NCBI GenBank assembly: GCA_030685235.1
Contig: MU839080.1
Location: 434,001 to 498,000 of the forward strand
Direction of reading: 5' to 3'
Source of the DNA: Copromyces sp. CBS 386.78
Taxonomy: Eukaryota; Ascomycota; Sordariomycetes; Sordariales; Sordariaceae
DNA: 64,000 nt
How positions within the stretch are numbered: position 1 is the stretch's first letter; each line of letters begins with the position of its first letter. This document shows, piece by piece, positions 34,389-46,637 of the stretch. Under the pieces are notes generated by a model, which was not told where the DNA came from, did no database searches, and saw nothing but the letters and a program-made list of their open reading frames with translations. The translations under genes and the position numbers were made by a program.

Positions 34389-36696
34389 CCCGTAGCCTCC
34401 CAGCGTCCTCAAAGAACATCAGGAAGGAGCAGGAGCCAGTGCTTTTAAGATTGATCCGAATCACCTGCCCTTGCTGATTGGTGGATGATCTACCTAAGGA
34501 AGTCAGAAGTCAGTACCTGCACAGATCTCCAACAAGCGATACGATATTCATGCGAACATGCCCCTGGGACATGGGATACCTCTAACCAAAAATCGATGTA
34601 AAGGAAATGGAGGCATCATCCCCATTTCATCAATAACGCGCATACATGCATTCATCTGATGAAGCGCAAGATCAGGGAAAGCCAAAAGAAGATTCCAGGA
34701 GGATTTGCTCCAGCCCAAGCAACCTCGACTCTCACCGTCACTGTTTCTCCTTCTTACTCAGTTTATCCTCCCCCTGATAAGTCCTTCCTCCACCCCCTTC
34801 GCAAATGCTCATGTCCTTTTGCGGAAGGGAGGGGGAAAGGGGGAAAAGAAAAAGAAAAAAGGAAGGAACGTTGCAAACCGTTCGGATCACGACATCCGAT
34901 CTACAATACTGATCCATGAACGCGCCGGGATTGATGACATCGGTGCTTTTTTGTTCCATTTTCGAAGCGGCAAATGGCGCCTGCCGGCGCCTACCAATAT
35001 CTGAGATACGATGTAGCACCATGGATGCTATTGACTTATATCGGCTAACTTTGTTGGATGCTTCCCAGTTGAGAATAGCAAGCCACTCCCGTTCCGAAGA
35101 TCGAGAGTAACAAAACAATGATCTTCACGATGTTTTGCTCACTCAGCTTCCGCTCCTTCAGGTTTCTTCACCGCTTCGCTTAGTTCGCTCGCTTCCATAT
35201 GCGGATCAATGCCGTGCATTATCAGATTCCCATTCTTTTTGACGATCTTCAGCTTTCGCGAAGGTTGGTCAAGCCTCAGCGCCAGCAGCCACTCCTGTCA
35301 CTACAGCCAACCATAGACCGTTTTGGTGGTCGCGATATGCTTGACATCGGTCACTCGGTCGTGTACTGAGAGGGCAAGCTGAGTCAAGCGTCGAAGGACA
35401 AGGTGAAGCAAGGTAAGTCAGGCTGCCCTGACCTTCTGTTACCTGCCTGTCCTAGGCTATCTCGCAACCAACTTCAGCGCAGGACTGAGTTGAAGCAAGG
35501 GTACTACAATACGTGGAGGACGTAGGTGCCCGGGTAAGTCAGAGAGGCACAAGGGCAGAAGTAGCAGGTACCCGTCTCTTCTCAGACCTGAAGAATGACA
35601 GGGCTAGACCGCCAGACCGGTTGTGAGCTCAACCTATACAACCGCGTTTAAGTAGATTGCGGTTCGCAGGTTTTCGTCCAGTCGGGAATTTCCGTTGTTG
35701 ATTGTTCAAGTGTCACTGTTACCATCACTCCAACACTGGATGCCCGATGTTGTGCTTTGTTCTTTGTATTTCTTGTCTTCGCGCCAAGGTAGGGTATCCT
35801 TTGTGTCTCCTGTTCGTTAATAGGGCAGCATCATCACTCCCTCAACTTACCTCCCTTTCTTTAGTTACTCACCTTTGCTCACCTCTTTAACCAGTCATTA
35901 CCCAAGCCAAGTTCTATGGTCGGCCCTCAGACATTTTGCGTCTTCCCATCAAACCGTGACGCCTTGTATCGGTCAGCCTCAAACCCCTTCCATCCCAGCT
36001 GGCCTTTCCCTACATCCATCCTTTGCTATCTCCCTCTCTCCTGTTATTACCCCTATCCCAAAATCCCTTGGCGAGAAATGCCTCCCAATGTCTCATTTGT
36101 CTCAGATATTGCTCGTGCGTCGAACCCAGTCCCCAGTCGAGCCCATCGCCCTGGCACATAGATTAGATTAGATTAGGGGAATACGAGAAAAGGTCTTGGA
36201 GTTCTCGGTATGATAATTCCCCTTCACATGTCGCTGGGAAAGACATGCAGGGCAAGCAGGATAGGGAGGACGCCGAAGAGAAAAGAGGACATGTGCAGCG
36301 CAGGGCAACCGGGCAGGGGGGCTGGTATCCCTTGCTAACTGGTATTTTGTGTGTTGTGCGACGATGATATATTGGTTCCTCGTCGATAGTTCCCAATTTC
36401 CACGCTAGTGTTGTTATTTTTCGATATTGGTGCTATTGTTATGTATATGTATAGTATGTACATGGTTTTCTGGAAATCGGGCCCAGGTGTTGGTCTCTTT
36501 TCCGGCCGATTTGTAGGTCTCCCTTCCGGTCGCTCGTCGACAAGGTGCTCGACAAGGAAGTCGACATGGTACTGTGGCCGTTACGGACCGGATCGTATCG
36601 CTTCCGTCCAGCCCACCCGCATTCTTTCGAATCGCCAGTAGTGAAATCGGAATGCAATGACGATCGAATGACTGGGTAAGGTACTTACTTAGTTAC
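34389..36696. other. Intergenic stretch, no gene supported
   Basis: Holds short frames only and an ATTAG x3 run at 36160..36175. A 43-bp segment with GTAAGT, CTGAC and TAG at about 35404..35446 resembles an intron but is too short to trust. No RNA gene was recognised. Confidence 0.35.
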
Positions 36697-37380
36697 CTGC
36701 TGGTAGTAGTCATGATGGAAATCGAGAGACACGCATCCGGCAACGACCAAGGCACGAAAGACGAGGAATGATGGATGACCGCATTTCCGGGGTCGGTCGG
36801 TGTAAACATTGAAACACCGCCATTGACCAATCGCAGCGACCGGATCGGGTACCGGCCACGATCGCGGTACCTCTTCGGTTCGGCTCTTCCGTAATGTCAG
36901 CTGTTGGGCTGTTTTCGTCGGATTGCATCCGGAAAAAAATGACGATATGTAAGACTCGAGTTGTAGAATCTGGTGTCGAAATCTGTAACTTGAATTATCG
37001 TGGTCATTTCGTGATGGATGATGAAAACGGAAGCGGACAGCGAGCGTGGGAGGCATTGTTTGGGGGAAATGGCGCACGGGCCCCTCCACTCCCCCAACCA
37101 CTCAGCGGTTCTTCGTCGCGAATGGCAATTCGCTCACCTACCCTGTACTTTAGCCTGAACCAAAAGAAGGCCGCCCTACTAATCCATACCAAAACGATAT
37201 GAATCCTGGTAGGGCGGCCACTATCTTGTAGAATACTTACCTTTTGGGAAGGGACAGCTCGGAAACGGGTCCTCGAACCAAAGAGCATGGGAATGTTGCG
37301 GTCTTTGATGTCGCTGCCTGTGCGTTGGTTAGGTCAAAGGTGGTGATCACAAATACAAGCAATGTCTAAAATACCTTACC
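36697..37380 (-). CDS. Unresolved spliced gene adjacent to the PKS (partial, boundaries uncertain)
   Basis: A canonical 62-bp intron is visible on the minus strand at 37318..37379: GTAAGG donor, CTAAC branch, ACAG acceptor, the same length as both PKS introns. It is followed by a 77-bp exon (37241..37317) that ends at a GTAAGTATTC donor. In one frame this exon uses mostly C-ending codons (SDIKDRNIPMLFGSRTRF). Further downstream a coding-like frame ends ...DFHHDYYQQ at a CAG/GTAACT donor (36697). Competing open frames exist, and I could not join the pieces into one reading frame, so neither start nor product is known. It lies 0.9 kb beyond the PKS 3' end, on the same strand. Confidence 0.3.
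37169..37219. repeat. Inverted repeat (hairpin) in a probable intron
   Basis: Perfect 11-bp arms GGCCGCCCTAC (37169..37179) and its complement (37209..37219) enclose a partly paired 29-base centre. It sits directly after the GTAAGT donor at 37240 of the unresolved gene, so it may be an intronic hairpin or a small foldback element. Confidence 0.7.
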
Positions 37381-38281
37381 TTCCGTACTCTAGACGATCC
37401 AGGGTTAAAGGTGTCCGACAACCACCCCACATGCTTCTTGACGGCCGCCACATGAAACTGGCAGGGCCTCAACCCTCTGTTTTCTGCACAGTGTCTTTTG
37501 CCAATTCGCAAATTTCCACGGCAGGGCTTGAAAACAAATGCGTTATTGCCATGTCTATGTAAACAACAGATGGTCTAGGTCGTCAATCTCGCGGGACCAG
37601 AAAGGTAAACAGAGAATCAAAGACAAACTGCGCGCGCATGAGGAGGGAAAAAAGCCAAACGAGCAAAGCGTCAAGGAGAGAAACATAGGAGATGAAAGAG
37701 ACGAGCATTTTCCAAACAGAAGGACATGCGAAAGAACGAAGATAGCCACCTCCAGTAACAACCACCATCCAAAAAGGTGATCAAACACAGAACCTATATT
37801 GCACATCCTCCTTTCCTCCCGTGTCGAAAGCCGCAAAGCCAAAACTCCCAGACGCCAAAAGCACCAATCATGACTACACAATCCTCTCCGTGTCCTTTTA
37901 GATTCCTCTCATCCTCTCTCCATCTTCTTTTCGGGTTTCATGCTCCGGTTGACGTTCGTCGGACCTCCGAGTCCTACGCGGGGCACGTCGGAATCGGTTG
38001 TAGAGCTTTTGTTATCAAAATTTAACTCCCCATTTCTCGCCCGGTGTTGACATGTCCCTCTGCCCCCCCTTGGGCGGAGTGGAGTCCGAGATCTCTTGAC
38101 ATTGACCGTGTTATAGCGCATGGGGAAGAGTAGGGAGCAGCCTTCCCGTCCTCCTTGTTGTACCTACTGCTCCCAACATTGTCCGCGCTGAGTTGCCCAA
38201 CCCCAGACGCCATTGGTGACCCCTAGCCACAGGCCTTTTGCACCAAAAGGCTTGCCTGCTTTTGCCTATGATATCCGGTGA
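37381..38281. other. Intergenic region beyond the PKS 3' end
   Basis: No certain gene. Minus-strand frames in 37555..37881 are hydrophobic and may belong to the unresolved gene beginning near 37380. Pyrimidine-rich sequence at about 37890..37935 may be part of the PKS 3' flank. Confidence 0.35.
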
Positions 38282-41200
38282 TCATGTTAGAGCCTCCCGG
38301 ATGAAAGAACCGAGTTGCTTGGCCTAGAGTGGATATAAGGTTAGTCACACGCGCTCAATGAATGAGGACAAGGGAAACGACTGACCAAGTCATCCTTCAT
38401 CATAGAGAAGTGGTTGCCAGGCATGTGCCTGAATGTCATCTTGCTGGCATCCAGATACTCGTCCCACCTGTTGGGTCCGAAATCGCTTCTGTTATCCAAG
38501 AGGAACAGGGCATGGCCCTTGGGATAAGGCTCGGGGCGTGGATCGGTCGGAAGCTTGCAGACGCCGTCCTCGCACCAGATGGCTGTCACTTTCGGGCACT
38601 TCTCCTTGGGAATGGGCTCTGCGTCGTAGTTGCTCAAGGCCGTGACGGAAGCAGCGAAGTGTGGCAGGAGCCACTCGGGGATCTTCTTCTGGTCGCCGCC
38701 CTCACCAAGAAGACCGATGGAGGCGAACCAAGCGTGCAGACCCTGCGGAAGAGGTTCGATGGTGACAGGGCAAGGAGCATCAATGATGATGAGATTCTCG
38801 ACCTCATCGCCGGCCTTGACGAGCTGGCTGACGATTTCGTAGGCGATCACGCCACCCGCACTCCAGCCAGCAAGAGAGTAAGGACCCTTAGGCTGACGCC
38901 GCTTCATCTCCTCGATGAACTTGGCAGCCATGCCGTAGACGCCGCAGTTGTACTCATCTGGAGTCCTCATGAACGGAGAGAAAAGACCCCAGACAGCCCA
39001 CTGACCGCCGACGTTGGAAATCTCGATGTAGGAGGTGGCGCTGCCACTGCCATCGGGGACCATGAAGAGCTGCTTGGTCGCAGTCTTCAGACTTCCGGAC
39101 AGCAGGGTGGAGGTTGCTTTGCGGTTAGGGTAGTCGTCGACAATTCTGGTGGGACGCGGAGGCTTCGGGGGGCAGGGCTCTTCGAGTCCAATTCTCGGGT
39201 GCTCCTTCTTGGCACTCGATGTGCTGGAAGATGAATTGAACGTAGGCGCTGGCTCCTGAGTCTTGGACTTGGTCGGCTTAGGGGCTTGTTTCGGGGCAGC
39301 CTTCTTGGGAGCGTCACTGATACCAAGAGCACGCTCGACGTCTTTCAAAGAAGGGTTGGTCACGAAGAGATCGGACGAAATGTCCATGTTCATCTTCTCT
39401 CGCAAGGTACCGAGAATGGCCAGACTCATGAGCGAGTCCATGCCAAGGCTGGCCAGATCAGGGGCAGCTTGAATCTCCTCGATGTCAACACCCATTTCTT
39501 GCGAGATGGTGTTCCGAACAAGGCTCTGGAACTCGTTGTTCTTCTCTCCTCCTCCGGACTCAACTCGAGCAGGGCCCTCACCCTTGATCGAGTTAGCCTC
39601 GCTCTCGTCAAGGGGAGTAGTGACATTAGACTCGGATCCAAGCTCTGGGGATTCGTCATCGGACGAGTCATCGGACGCGCTGGATGACATGGGCTCGTTG
39701 GCCCCGCCAGCCTTCTCATACTGGGCAAGGTGACCCTTGAGCGCACCAATGGTCGGGTAGTCGACAAAGGCACCAGAGGGAATATCCAGGTCAAGTTCCT
39801 CGCGAATCTTGCCGGACACAGTCAAGGACATGAGAGAGTCAACACCCAGATCTGTGAAGGCAATGTTGTCGGCAAGCTCATCATGGCTGCAGCCCACCTC
39901 CCTAGCAAGAATGTCCAGGACCTGTCCAACCACTCCACCCTTGAGCTTCTGGTTGACCTTGCTGATGTTGTCGGGAGTAACAGTCTCCTTCTTCTTCTTC
40001 TTGGCAGCCGGTGCGGATTTGGCAGCTGGAGCGGGAGGGGGTGCGGCGCGAGCCGGAGCCGGCGCGGCAGTTCCCATCGCGGCGGCGGCGGCCCCGCGAG
40101 GAGGAAGCAGCATGTTGAGAACCTTGCGAGGAATGGCAGCGAACCTGATGTCACCGGCAATACCGATGACTCTTTCTCCATCAAAGACGTAAGCATCGCC
40201 AGCGAACATCTTGCTTCCCTTGACGGGTTGCATGCGAATGTAACTGCGATATTCCTTCTTGAGATCGGGAATCTCAGTGAACCTCATTGAGCCCCAGCCA
40301 TGGGAAATGAAGACCTGCTCCCGAGAATCCACAGCATCGGTGCCGTTGATGATGAAGCCGGAGATGTGGCACAAACTATCGATGTTGTAAGGGTTGAAGT
40401 AGAACTTGCCATCATTCTCCGTGGTCTGGAAGCGGATCTTCGCAGTGGCTTCGCAGGTGTCGCTGTCCAGGATGACCTCCTCCATGCCCTGGTAACGACG
40501 GTTGTAATCAACCAGGGCACCAAAGAGCTTGTACGCAAGACCACGGCCAATCTTGGAAGCCTCTCCTCGCTGCTCTTGTTGCTTGAGGGAATCGATGCGA
40601 GTCTTGATCAAGTACGCCATTTTGTCGAACTCGTTTTGCCAATCCTCGAGGTCGCCATAGTAAACCTTGCATGTGGCATGTTCGGTCTTCTTCGGTCCAT
40701 CCCCAGTGGTGAACACGAGATCAGCGTATCCAGCCTGGGCGTTGGCCGTGACTGTGAGTCTCAAGATGTGGCTCTTGGCTGTGTCATTAAAGATGAGTGT
40801 CTTTGGGACTTCCATCTTTGCGACGTTACAACCAATCTTCTCGGTCTCGGGACGCAGGAGCTTGTAGGCATAATCGGCCACCGTCATGGCCATGTCGCCA
40901 TACAGCGATGATGGGCAAAGCGGCGCACCATTGACCAAGTGACCTGAGACAACCTTTTTGAGGTTCTCTTCGTGAAGCTCAGACTCAATCTCAACAATCG
41001 CCACATCATCCTTGACCTCCTCTCTGATGACTCGCTGAACTGTGGTGGTAGATAGTTTCGACTTGCTGGGCCCGATCTGCTTCGCCCCCCCTTCGTTTGT
41101 GATTCGGTTCTTGGTGAGACACCAGTCACCCGTATACTGAAGCCAGTAGTTCTTTTCGTCGAAGGAGTAGCTGGGCAGATCAAGGAGGCGGACGCACCGG

Positions 41201-44200
41201 AGGAAGTCACGGTGATACTCGTTGAAGTCCATGTTCAATCCAGCAGAGTGCAGCGTGCTAAGAGTAGCAGCGAGAGTCTTGAAGGACTGAGGATGGTCGG
41301 TGCGGCGGAGAGTGGGCACGGCAATGGTTGTAGCACCAAAGGCAGCCTTGATCATACCCACTGTGATTGCGTGGGGGCCAACCTCGAGCCACACGGTCTT
41401 CTCGTCAATTGCATTCATCTCCTGGGCTCTGAATAGTCCACCTTGGAAGTTAACAGCCTCTCTGGCGTGGCGGCGGAGATAGCTAGCGTCCACCCTGTCG
41501 CCTTCACCCAAAACTTCAGCGTGAAGCGGAGAAATAATAGGGATCTTGGCGCGCTCAAAGAGAATTGCGGAGGCAAGATGTTCGAAGTCGTCCAGAATGG
41601 CGTCGACTTGAGCAGAATGGAACGCGTACGGAACGAGCAATCTCTTGGCCTTCTGGCCAGCAGCATTGAGCTCCTCCTCTAGTTGCGTGATGACATCGGT
41701 TGGCCCACTGAGTACCGTCTCACGGTTGCTATTGATGCAGGCGACATTCACGCTGGTAGCTTTGCTACCCAACGTCTTTTCAATCTCTTCGACTGGAGCT
41801 TGAACGGCGAGCATGGCGTGGCTGTTCATCGTACACTTCTCAACCAGAAGTCTCGCACGAGTGCCGACAAGGTAGATGGTGTCGCTGGCACTGAGGACGC
41901 CGGCAACGTTGAGCGCGGCATACTCTCCAAGACTGTGGCCCATGACCACGGCTGGCTTGATGCCCCATGACTCCCAAAGCCTTGCAAGCGCCATCTCAAA
42001 GCAGCAAAGACCGAGCTGTGTGATGATGGGCGACAGACTGGCGGCATCCTTGGCAGTACCGTCAATCAAGGGAAGGAAAGACTCGAAACCGTGAAGACGA
42101 GCAAGACGGTCAAACTCATGGAGACTCTCCCGGAAAATGGAGTAGTTCTCGTACAGCTCCTTGCCCATGCCGGTGTACTGCGAGCCTTGGCCTGTAAACA
42201 AGAAAGCAACCTTTGGTTGCTCGGGGGTTACAGGAACGAAGTTCTCCTTGAGGCGATTCAAGATGGCACTCTGCGCTTCACTCAGGCTCGAAGCGGTGAC
42301 GCTCATGCGCCAGTAGTGCTGGATTTTGCGGGCGGTTGTGGAGTAAGAAACGTCCGCAAGCGACGCATCCGTATGCTTGTTCATCCACTTGGCAAGATTT
42401 TCCGCGTTCCGAATCATGGCAGCCTTCGACTTTCCAGTGACGGTGACAAGCTGGTGGCTGCGTGGATCGGACAAAGTTGGTGCGGTCTTGGGAGCATCCT
42501 CAACAAGAATGCCAGTGTTACCACCAGCGGCACTGAAGTTGTTGATGAAGACACGCCTGGGCTTGCCATCTCTGCGCCTGAACGGGGTCAGATGGAAGGC
42601 AATGTTGACGTTGCGCTCAGACAAGTCCTTGGGGAAGGTCTTGTTGATAATTGACCCTTTCTTGATACCCACATGGGGAGGAATGGCATTCTTGTGAAGC
42701 ATCAGGAGCACCTTGCAAAGGGCAGTAATTCCAGAAGCCGCCTCACCGTGGCCGACGTTAGCCTTGATAGCACCAAGATAGAGAGGCCTGTTCTCGGGCC
42801 TCTTACGCTGCGCCGGCGCAAAGACATTGGTGACAGACACCATTTCGGTGCCGTCTCCTGCTTGAGTACCCGTCCCGTGCATCTCCACGTAGTCAACATC
42901 ATGGGGATCCACACCAGCGTCGTCCAAGATAGCCTGTGAAAGCGTGGACTGAGTTGGCCCATGGGGATGAGTGATTGAGATGGCGTCGGCTGAGTGATTG
43001 GTGGCGGTGCCAAGAATAACGGCGAGAACTCTGTCGTTGTCGGCCTGAGCATCCTCCAATCGCTTAATAACAACCGAAGCGCATCCATCACCACGGCAGT
43101 AGCCATCGGCCTCATTATCGAAGGTTGCGCAAGGCCCCTTCTTCGACAAGAACTGACCTCTGCTCAAACCAGAAAAGATGTCTGGGTTGGTCATGCAAGA
43201 CAAGCCGCCCACAATAGCGGTGTCGCAGTCGCGAGCCCAGAGAGCAGTACTGGCAACCTGAAGCGCTGCAGCGCTGGAGGAACAGGCAGTATCGATGTTG
43301 AGACTTGGGCCACTAAAGCCGAAGTGGTAGTTGATACGACCAGGACCAAAGGCGCGGACACCACCTGTGATGAAGTAGGTGTCGACCTCCTGGGCCGCGT
43401 TGATCTCACGCCAATCATCTGATGTCTGTCCGTAGAAAGTACCGATGCGATCCAGTTTGGTAGAGGGTGTTCGATTTGGGACATATCCGGACATCTCCAG
43501 TGCCTCGTAGGCTGTTGTCAAGGCCATTCTCTGCATAGGGTCGGTTTGGAAGGCCTCGCGGGGAGACATGTTGAAGAAGCGCGGATCAAACAAACCCGGT
43601 TGCTCAATCCAGCAGCCATAGGGAGTGTGACTGCTGTTGATGGCCTTGCCCGTTGGGTCATAGTGTGTCTTGACATCGAACCTGTCTGGGGGCACAACGC
43701 GGTGGACGTCGAGTCCCTTTTCAAGGAGTTCCCAGAGCTTTTCATGATTGGCGGCATCGGGAAACCTACCAGCCATGCCAACGATGGCGAGCTTGCACTT
43801 GCCGCTGGACCCATGGTTGCCAATTCTGGAAGCAGTTGCTTCAGGTGAGATGGGCGGACAGTCCCTGAACGTGACTTCCAGGTTTGTGTGGGCTTTGATC
43901 AGGCCAACGAGAGTTGAGCCGTTCTGAGTAGGGCCGAGAGAAAGTATGAGGCAGTTGGTTCCCTTGAAGCTCTTTGCCCTCGCGATACACCCGTCAAGCA
44001 CCTTGGTAAATCTCAAGGGCTCAAGCAAAACCTCGTGCACAATCTGCTTCAACAAGGACGCGGTGGTCAGTTGCTTCTCGGTGACCCATTCACCGGAAAA
44101 GCACGACATGACATGGGATCTCGGCTTCGTTCTGTGCAGCGCATCGATGACCGCCTCGTCATCCAGTCGCAAGATGTCTTCGATCAAGGCATCATCGTGG

Positions 44201-45026
44201 AGGTGTGGTGCATGATAAGGTCCGTATACGGGGATCGAGGTTACGTTGGTCTTCCCGCCAAGGTTGTGCCCACTTGCGAAAGCCTTCAGAGAAGAAGGAG
44301 GACCGGAAATGGCGACGCTTGATGATGAGCTTGCACTCAAATAGAGGCAGTTGGCGCGGTTCCAACCGCATTTCTTATTGAAATCCTGGACGACCGGACC
44401 GGCAGCGCTCTCGGAAATGTTCGTGAAGATGTATGTCCAGCTCTCGGATTTTTCGACGGTTGGGTAGATTTGCTCGGCAACCTTATTCACATGTCTTCCA
44501 ACTCTGAATGACATGAGGGTCACTTGGACGGCAAGTGGTACCAACTCCGATAATGATTTTGTGCAGGCAATTGCGGTGGCTGCGAAGAGGCCGGAGCACA
44601 GGCCGATAAGGCATGTATTCTCCGGTCTGGCGAGGTCATCGTAATTATTCTCCATATGACTAGAGACGCAGTCATGTTAGCCTGAGAACAGGAAACGGCA
44701 GACAAGCAGAGTACCACTTACTCTATGTAATTAGCCAATTGCGATATGCACAAAAGAGCACCGTCGACACCAGGGTGCTTGATCGGCTGTGCGTGGTATC
44801 TCTCATTGAGTTGCTGTAAATTGAGGAAGTCGGGCAGTTTCGAGCGTTCTGTCCTGGGAAGCTGTTCTATCTCGCGTCGGAGAGCGTAGCCAACCTGGTC
44901 CAAGTAGGATTTTGCAAGAATGCCTTTCTCTAGTTTGCGGAAGTGGCTCGCGAGGTAAGCATGGGTATCAAGGGACTGGTCTCCAAAGAGGTAGAATGCC
45001 AACAGCTGTTCCTCAACAGATGACAT
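38282..45026 (-). CDS. Non-reducing polyketide synthase, DHN-melanin type (probable 1,3,6,8-tetrahydroxynaphthalene synthase)
   Basis: Iterative cytosolic enzyme that condenses acyl/malonyl units and cyclises the chain to an aromatic naphthol. Modelled as exons 45026..44722, 44659..38386 and 38323..38282, giving 2206 residues, close to other fungal melanin synthases. The introns are both 62 bp with CTAAC branch sites; the second has a GTCAGT donor. The ATG has a CACC context. Domains, in order: SAT (Cys123 in GLCSG, His251); ketosynthase about 391..818 (Cys561 in DTACSSS, His696, His739); acyltransferase (Ser1011 in GHSLGEY, His1116); product template about 1310..1618 (His1342, Asp1529); two acyl carrier domains (Ser1710, Ser1844) joined by an acidic Ser-rich linker; thioesterase/Claisen cyclase (Ser2035 in GWSAGG, Asp2062, His2185). 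All catalytic residues are present. The domain order and sequence flavour fit the PKS1/THN synthase clade; a related naphthopyrone product such as YWA1 is the main alternative. The terminal exon adds only AKQLGSFIREALT. Confidence 0.93.
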
Positions 45027-45090
45027 GGTGACGGTTGTTCTTAAGGTTCTTCTCGGCCGTATGCTGTATGTTTGTCATAAATGATGAAGA

Positions 45091-45096
45091 ATATAT
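45091..45096 (-). promoter_or_regulatory. Possible TATA box of the PKS gene
   Basis: ATATAT lies 65 bases upstream of the PKS start codon, on its template side, just downstream (in the gene's direction) of a 13-bp minisatellite. Position and sequence are suggestive only. Confidence 0.35.
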
Positions 45097-45116
45097 GGAA
45101 GGATCCTTGGAAGAAG

Positions 45117-45168
45117 AGATGGTGCCGCGAGATGATGCCGCAAGATGGTGCCGTGAGATGGTGCTGCA
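45117..45168. repeat. 4 x 13-bp minisatellite in the PKS promoter
   Basis: Four consecutive 13-bp units (type AGATGGTGCCGCG) with one to three substitutions each lie 91..142 bases upstream of the PKS start codon. They sit within the likely core promoter, so copy number could affect transcription. No known factor site was assigned. Confidence 0.9.
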
Positions 45169-46331
45169 ATATGCAACGGAGAGTGAGTCGCCCTTTGCCT
45201 GCCCTTTACTCGTGATAAGAAAGCAAGAAAGGGATGGGCAAGCTTAAGTAAAAGAACTAGGAAGATGAAAACCGAAGGGGGACTGGAGCTCTCATTTGGG
45301 AATGTGAAAATCCATGAGCTACGGTCATACATCCTACCCGCACCACTATCAGACGAGGAGCACCTGCTTCATGCTTGCAGTTACATAGGTCCGGCGGACG
45401 GGCTGCTGGCCTCAGCTTACCCTGGCCGATCATGTAAGCCTCGGCGAGGGGTTTGATACACAAGTTCGGCGGAGATACTTTCGGGCCTGCTTTGTGTATC
45501 CGGATGCCGTCACTATTACCAGTAGACCGTTTGGGTGTGTTCTGGGGGGGTGTATTGTAACATCCCTGGTACCCTGAAGACTCAGAGATCTTCGTGAAGA
45601 GCTCCTTGACTTCCGTCCATCAGGGAACTCTGCCGTTCCCGGGTTAAGGCCATACCTGCTTAGATTTACACGCACCAAGACGATTGACACGGGCAGCCTC
45701 TCCCTCTGCATCTGCGACGCCATCGAGTACATTGGGTAACTCGTGGACGTGGACGCGGACTTCCCCACCCCCTTCTAAGACACTTGACCATACAAATCGG
45801 TTCGCGGCGCTTCCAGCCAGTCGTATAGGATTTAGCACACGGACATCCGGCACGGAACATGTTGTTGTCCATGTTCAGCGCTGTGATGCCAGAACCGGAC
45901 GATGGCGCGAAGCTTCGGACGCGGTAAGAGTGATCGGTCGTGGGATGGATGGATGTTGCGAGGTTCTCGGGTCCTTGTGTAAATATAGACAGGGCGCAAC
46001 ATTGAGTGTCGTCCTGGGGGCGTTAGGGTACCACACCACTCAAGCCGGGGAATGATCGAGTTCCTGGTTCAGAGTGTCTGGTCTGGGTGGACGAGATCCT
46101 ATAGGCCAGAAGCACCCCTGCCTTCACTCGATATGGAAAGCCTTCAGGGGTCTCAAGCTCTCATTGAATGGCCCCAGCGCTCCCCTGCTCTCTCCGGCTC
46201 CCTCCCTCGGTGAGCGATAGCCATGCGCTATTGTACAACTCCCTTTGGTTGAACGTAACCCTGGCAGCTGCCGGGAACGTACCAAGCAATGTTGTACCAT
46301 ATGACATCTTGTAAGGGATCTTCGACACTGT
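45169..46331. other. PKS upstream region, no certain gene
   Basis: Probably holds distal PKS regulatory sequence. A minus-strand block at about 45650..45850 has coding-like codons and ends at a CAG/GTATGG donor-like site, but neighbouring frames are equally open and no model could be built. Confidence 0.35.
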
Positions 46332-46637
46332 ATGTCCGTATGCCTGGTGGAACGTCAACGAATGCACGTTAACGAGGAGCATGGCAGGGATGGCGAGTTG
46401 CCTAATCTGGTTAGTAGTCTCTCAAACTTTGAAGCTTCTAAGCCGCTTAGGGAAATACTTGAGCGGAGCGATAATGCTGGCTTTCTTAACCTGTTAGACC
46501 TGCCCAAGGTGTTGTTGCATACTGGCTGGTGTGGAAGTACCATGTCTGTCCTCATACCATGGCCGCAAACGTGGAGTGACATGTTGATCACTGTTTTCGG
46601 AATCGGTAGCTCGACGGACAATGTTGTGTCGATGTAG
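46332..46637 (+). CDS. Hypothetical protein, 101 residues
   Basis: An ATG-started frame whose translation is mixed helical/hydrophobic and reads like protein (LPNLVSSLSNFEASKPLR, then a hydrophobic C-terminal third). No signal peptide, metal-binding motif or family was recognised, and the minus strand is also open across it. It may be a small lineage-specific gene or chance. Confidence 0.2.
   Translation: MSVCLVERQRMHVNEEHGRDGELPNLVSSLSNFEASKPLREILERSDNAGFLNLLDLPKVLLHTGWCGSTMSVLIPWPQTWSDMLITVFGIGSSTDNVVSM

Noticed and set aside
36160..36178. ATTAG repeats ending in TTAGGG, considered as interstitial telomere sequence
   Set aside because: The unit is five bases and only one TTAGGG occurs.
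38362..39234. 290-codon plus-strand open frame
   Set aside because: It lies antisense to the thioesterase and linker part of the PKS; its openness comes from the GC-biased codons of the real gene.
39730..40290. 186-codon plus-strand frame inside the PKS
   Set aside because: Antisense shadow of the acyl carrier and product template region.
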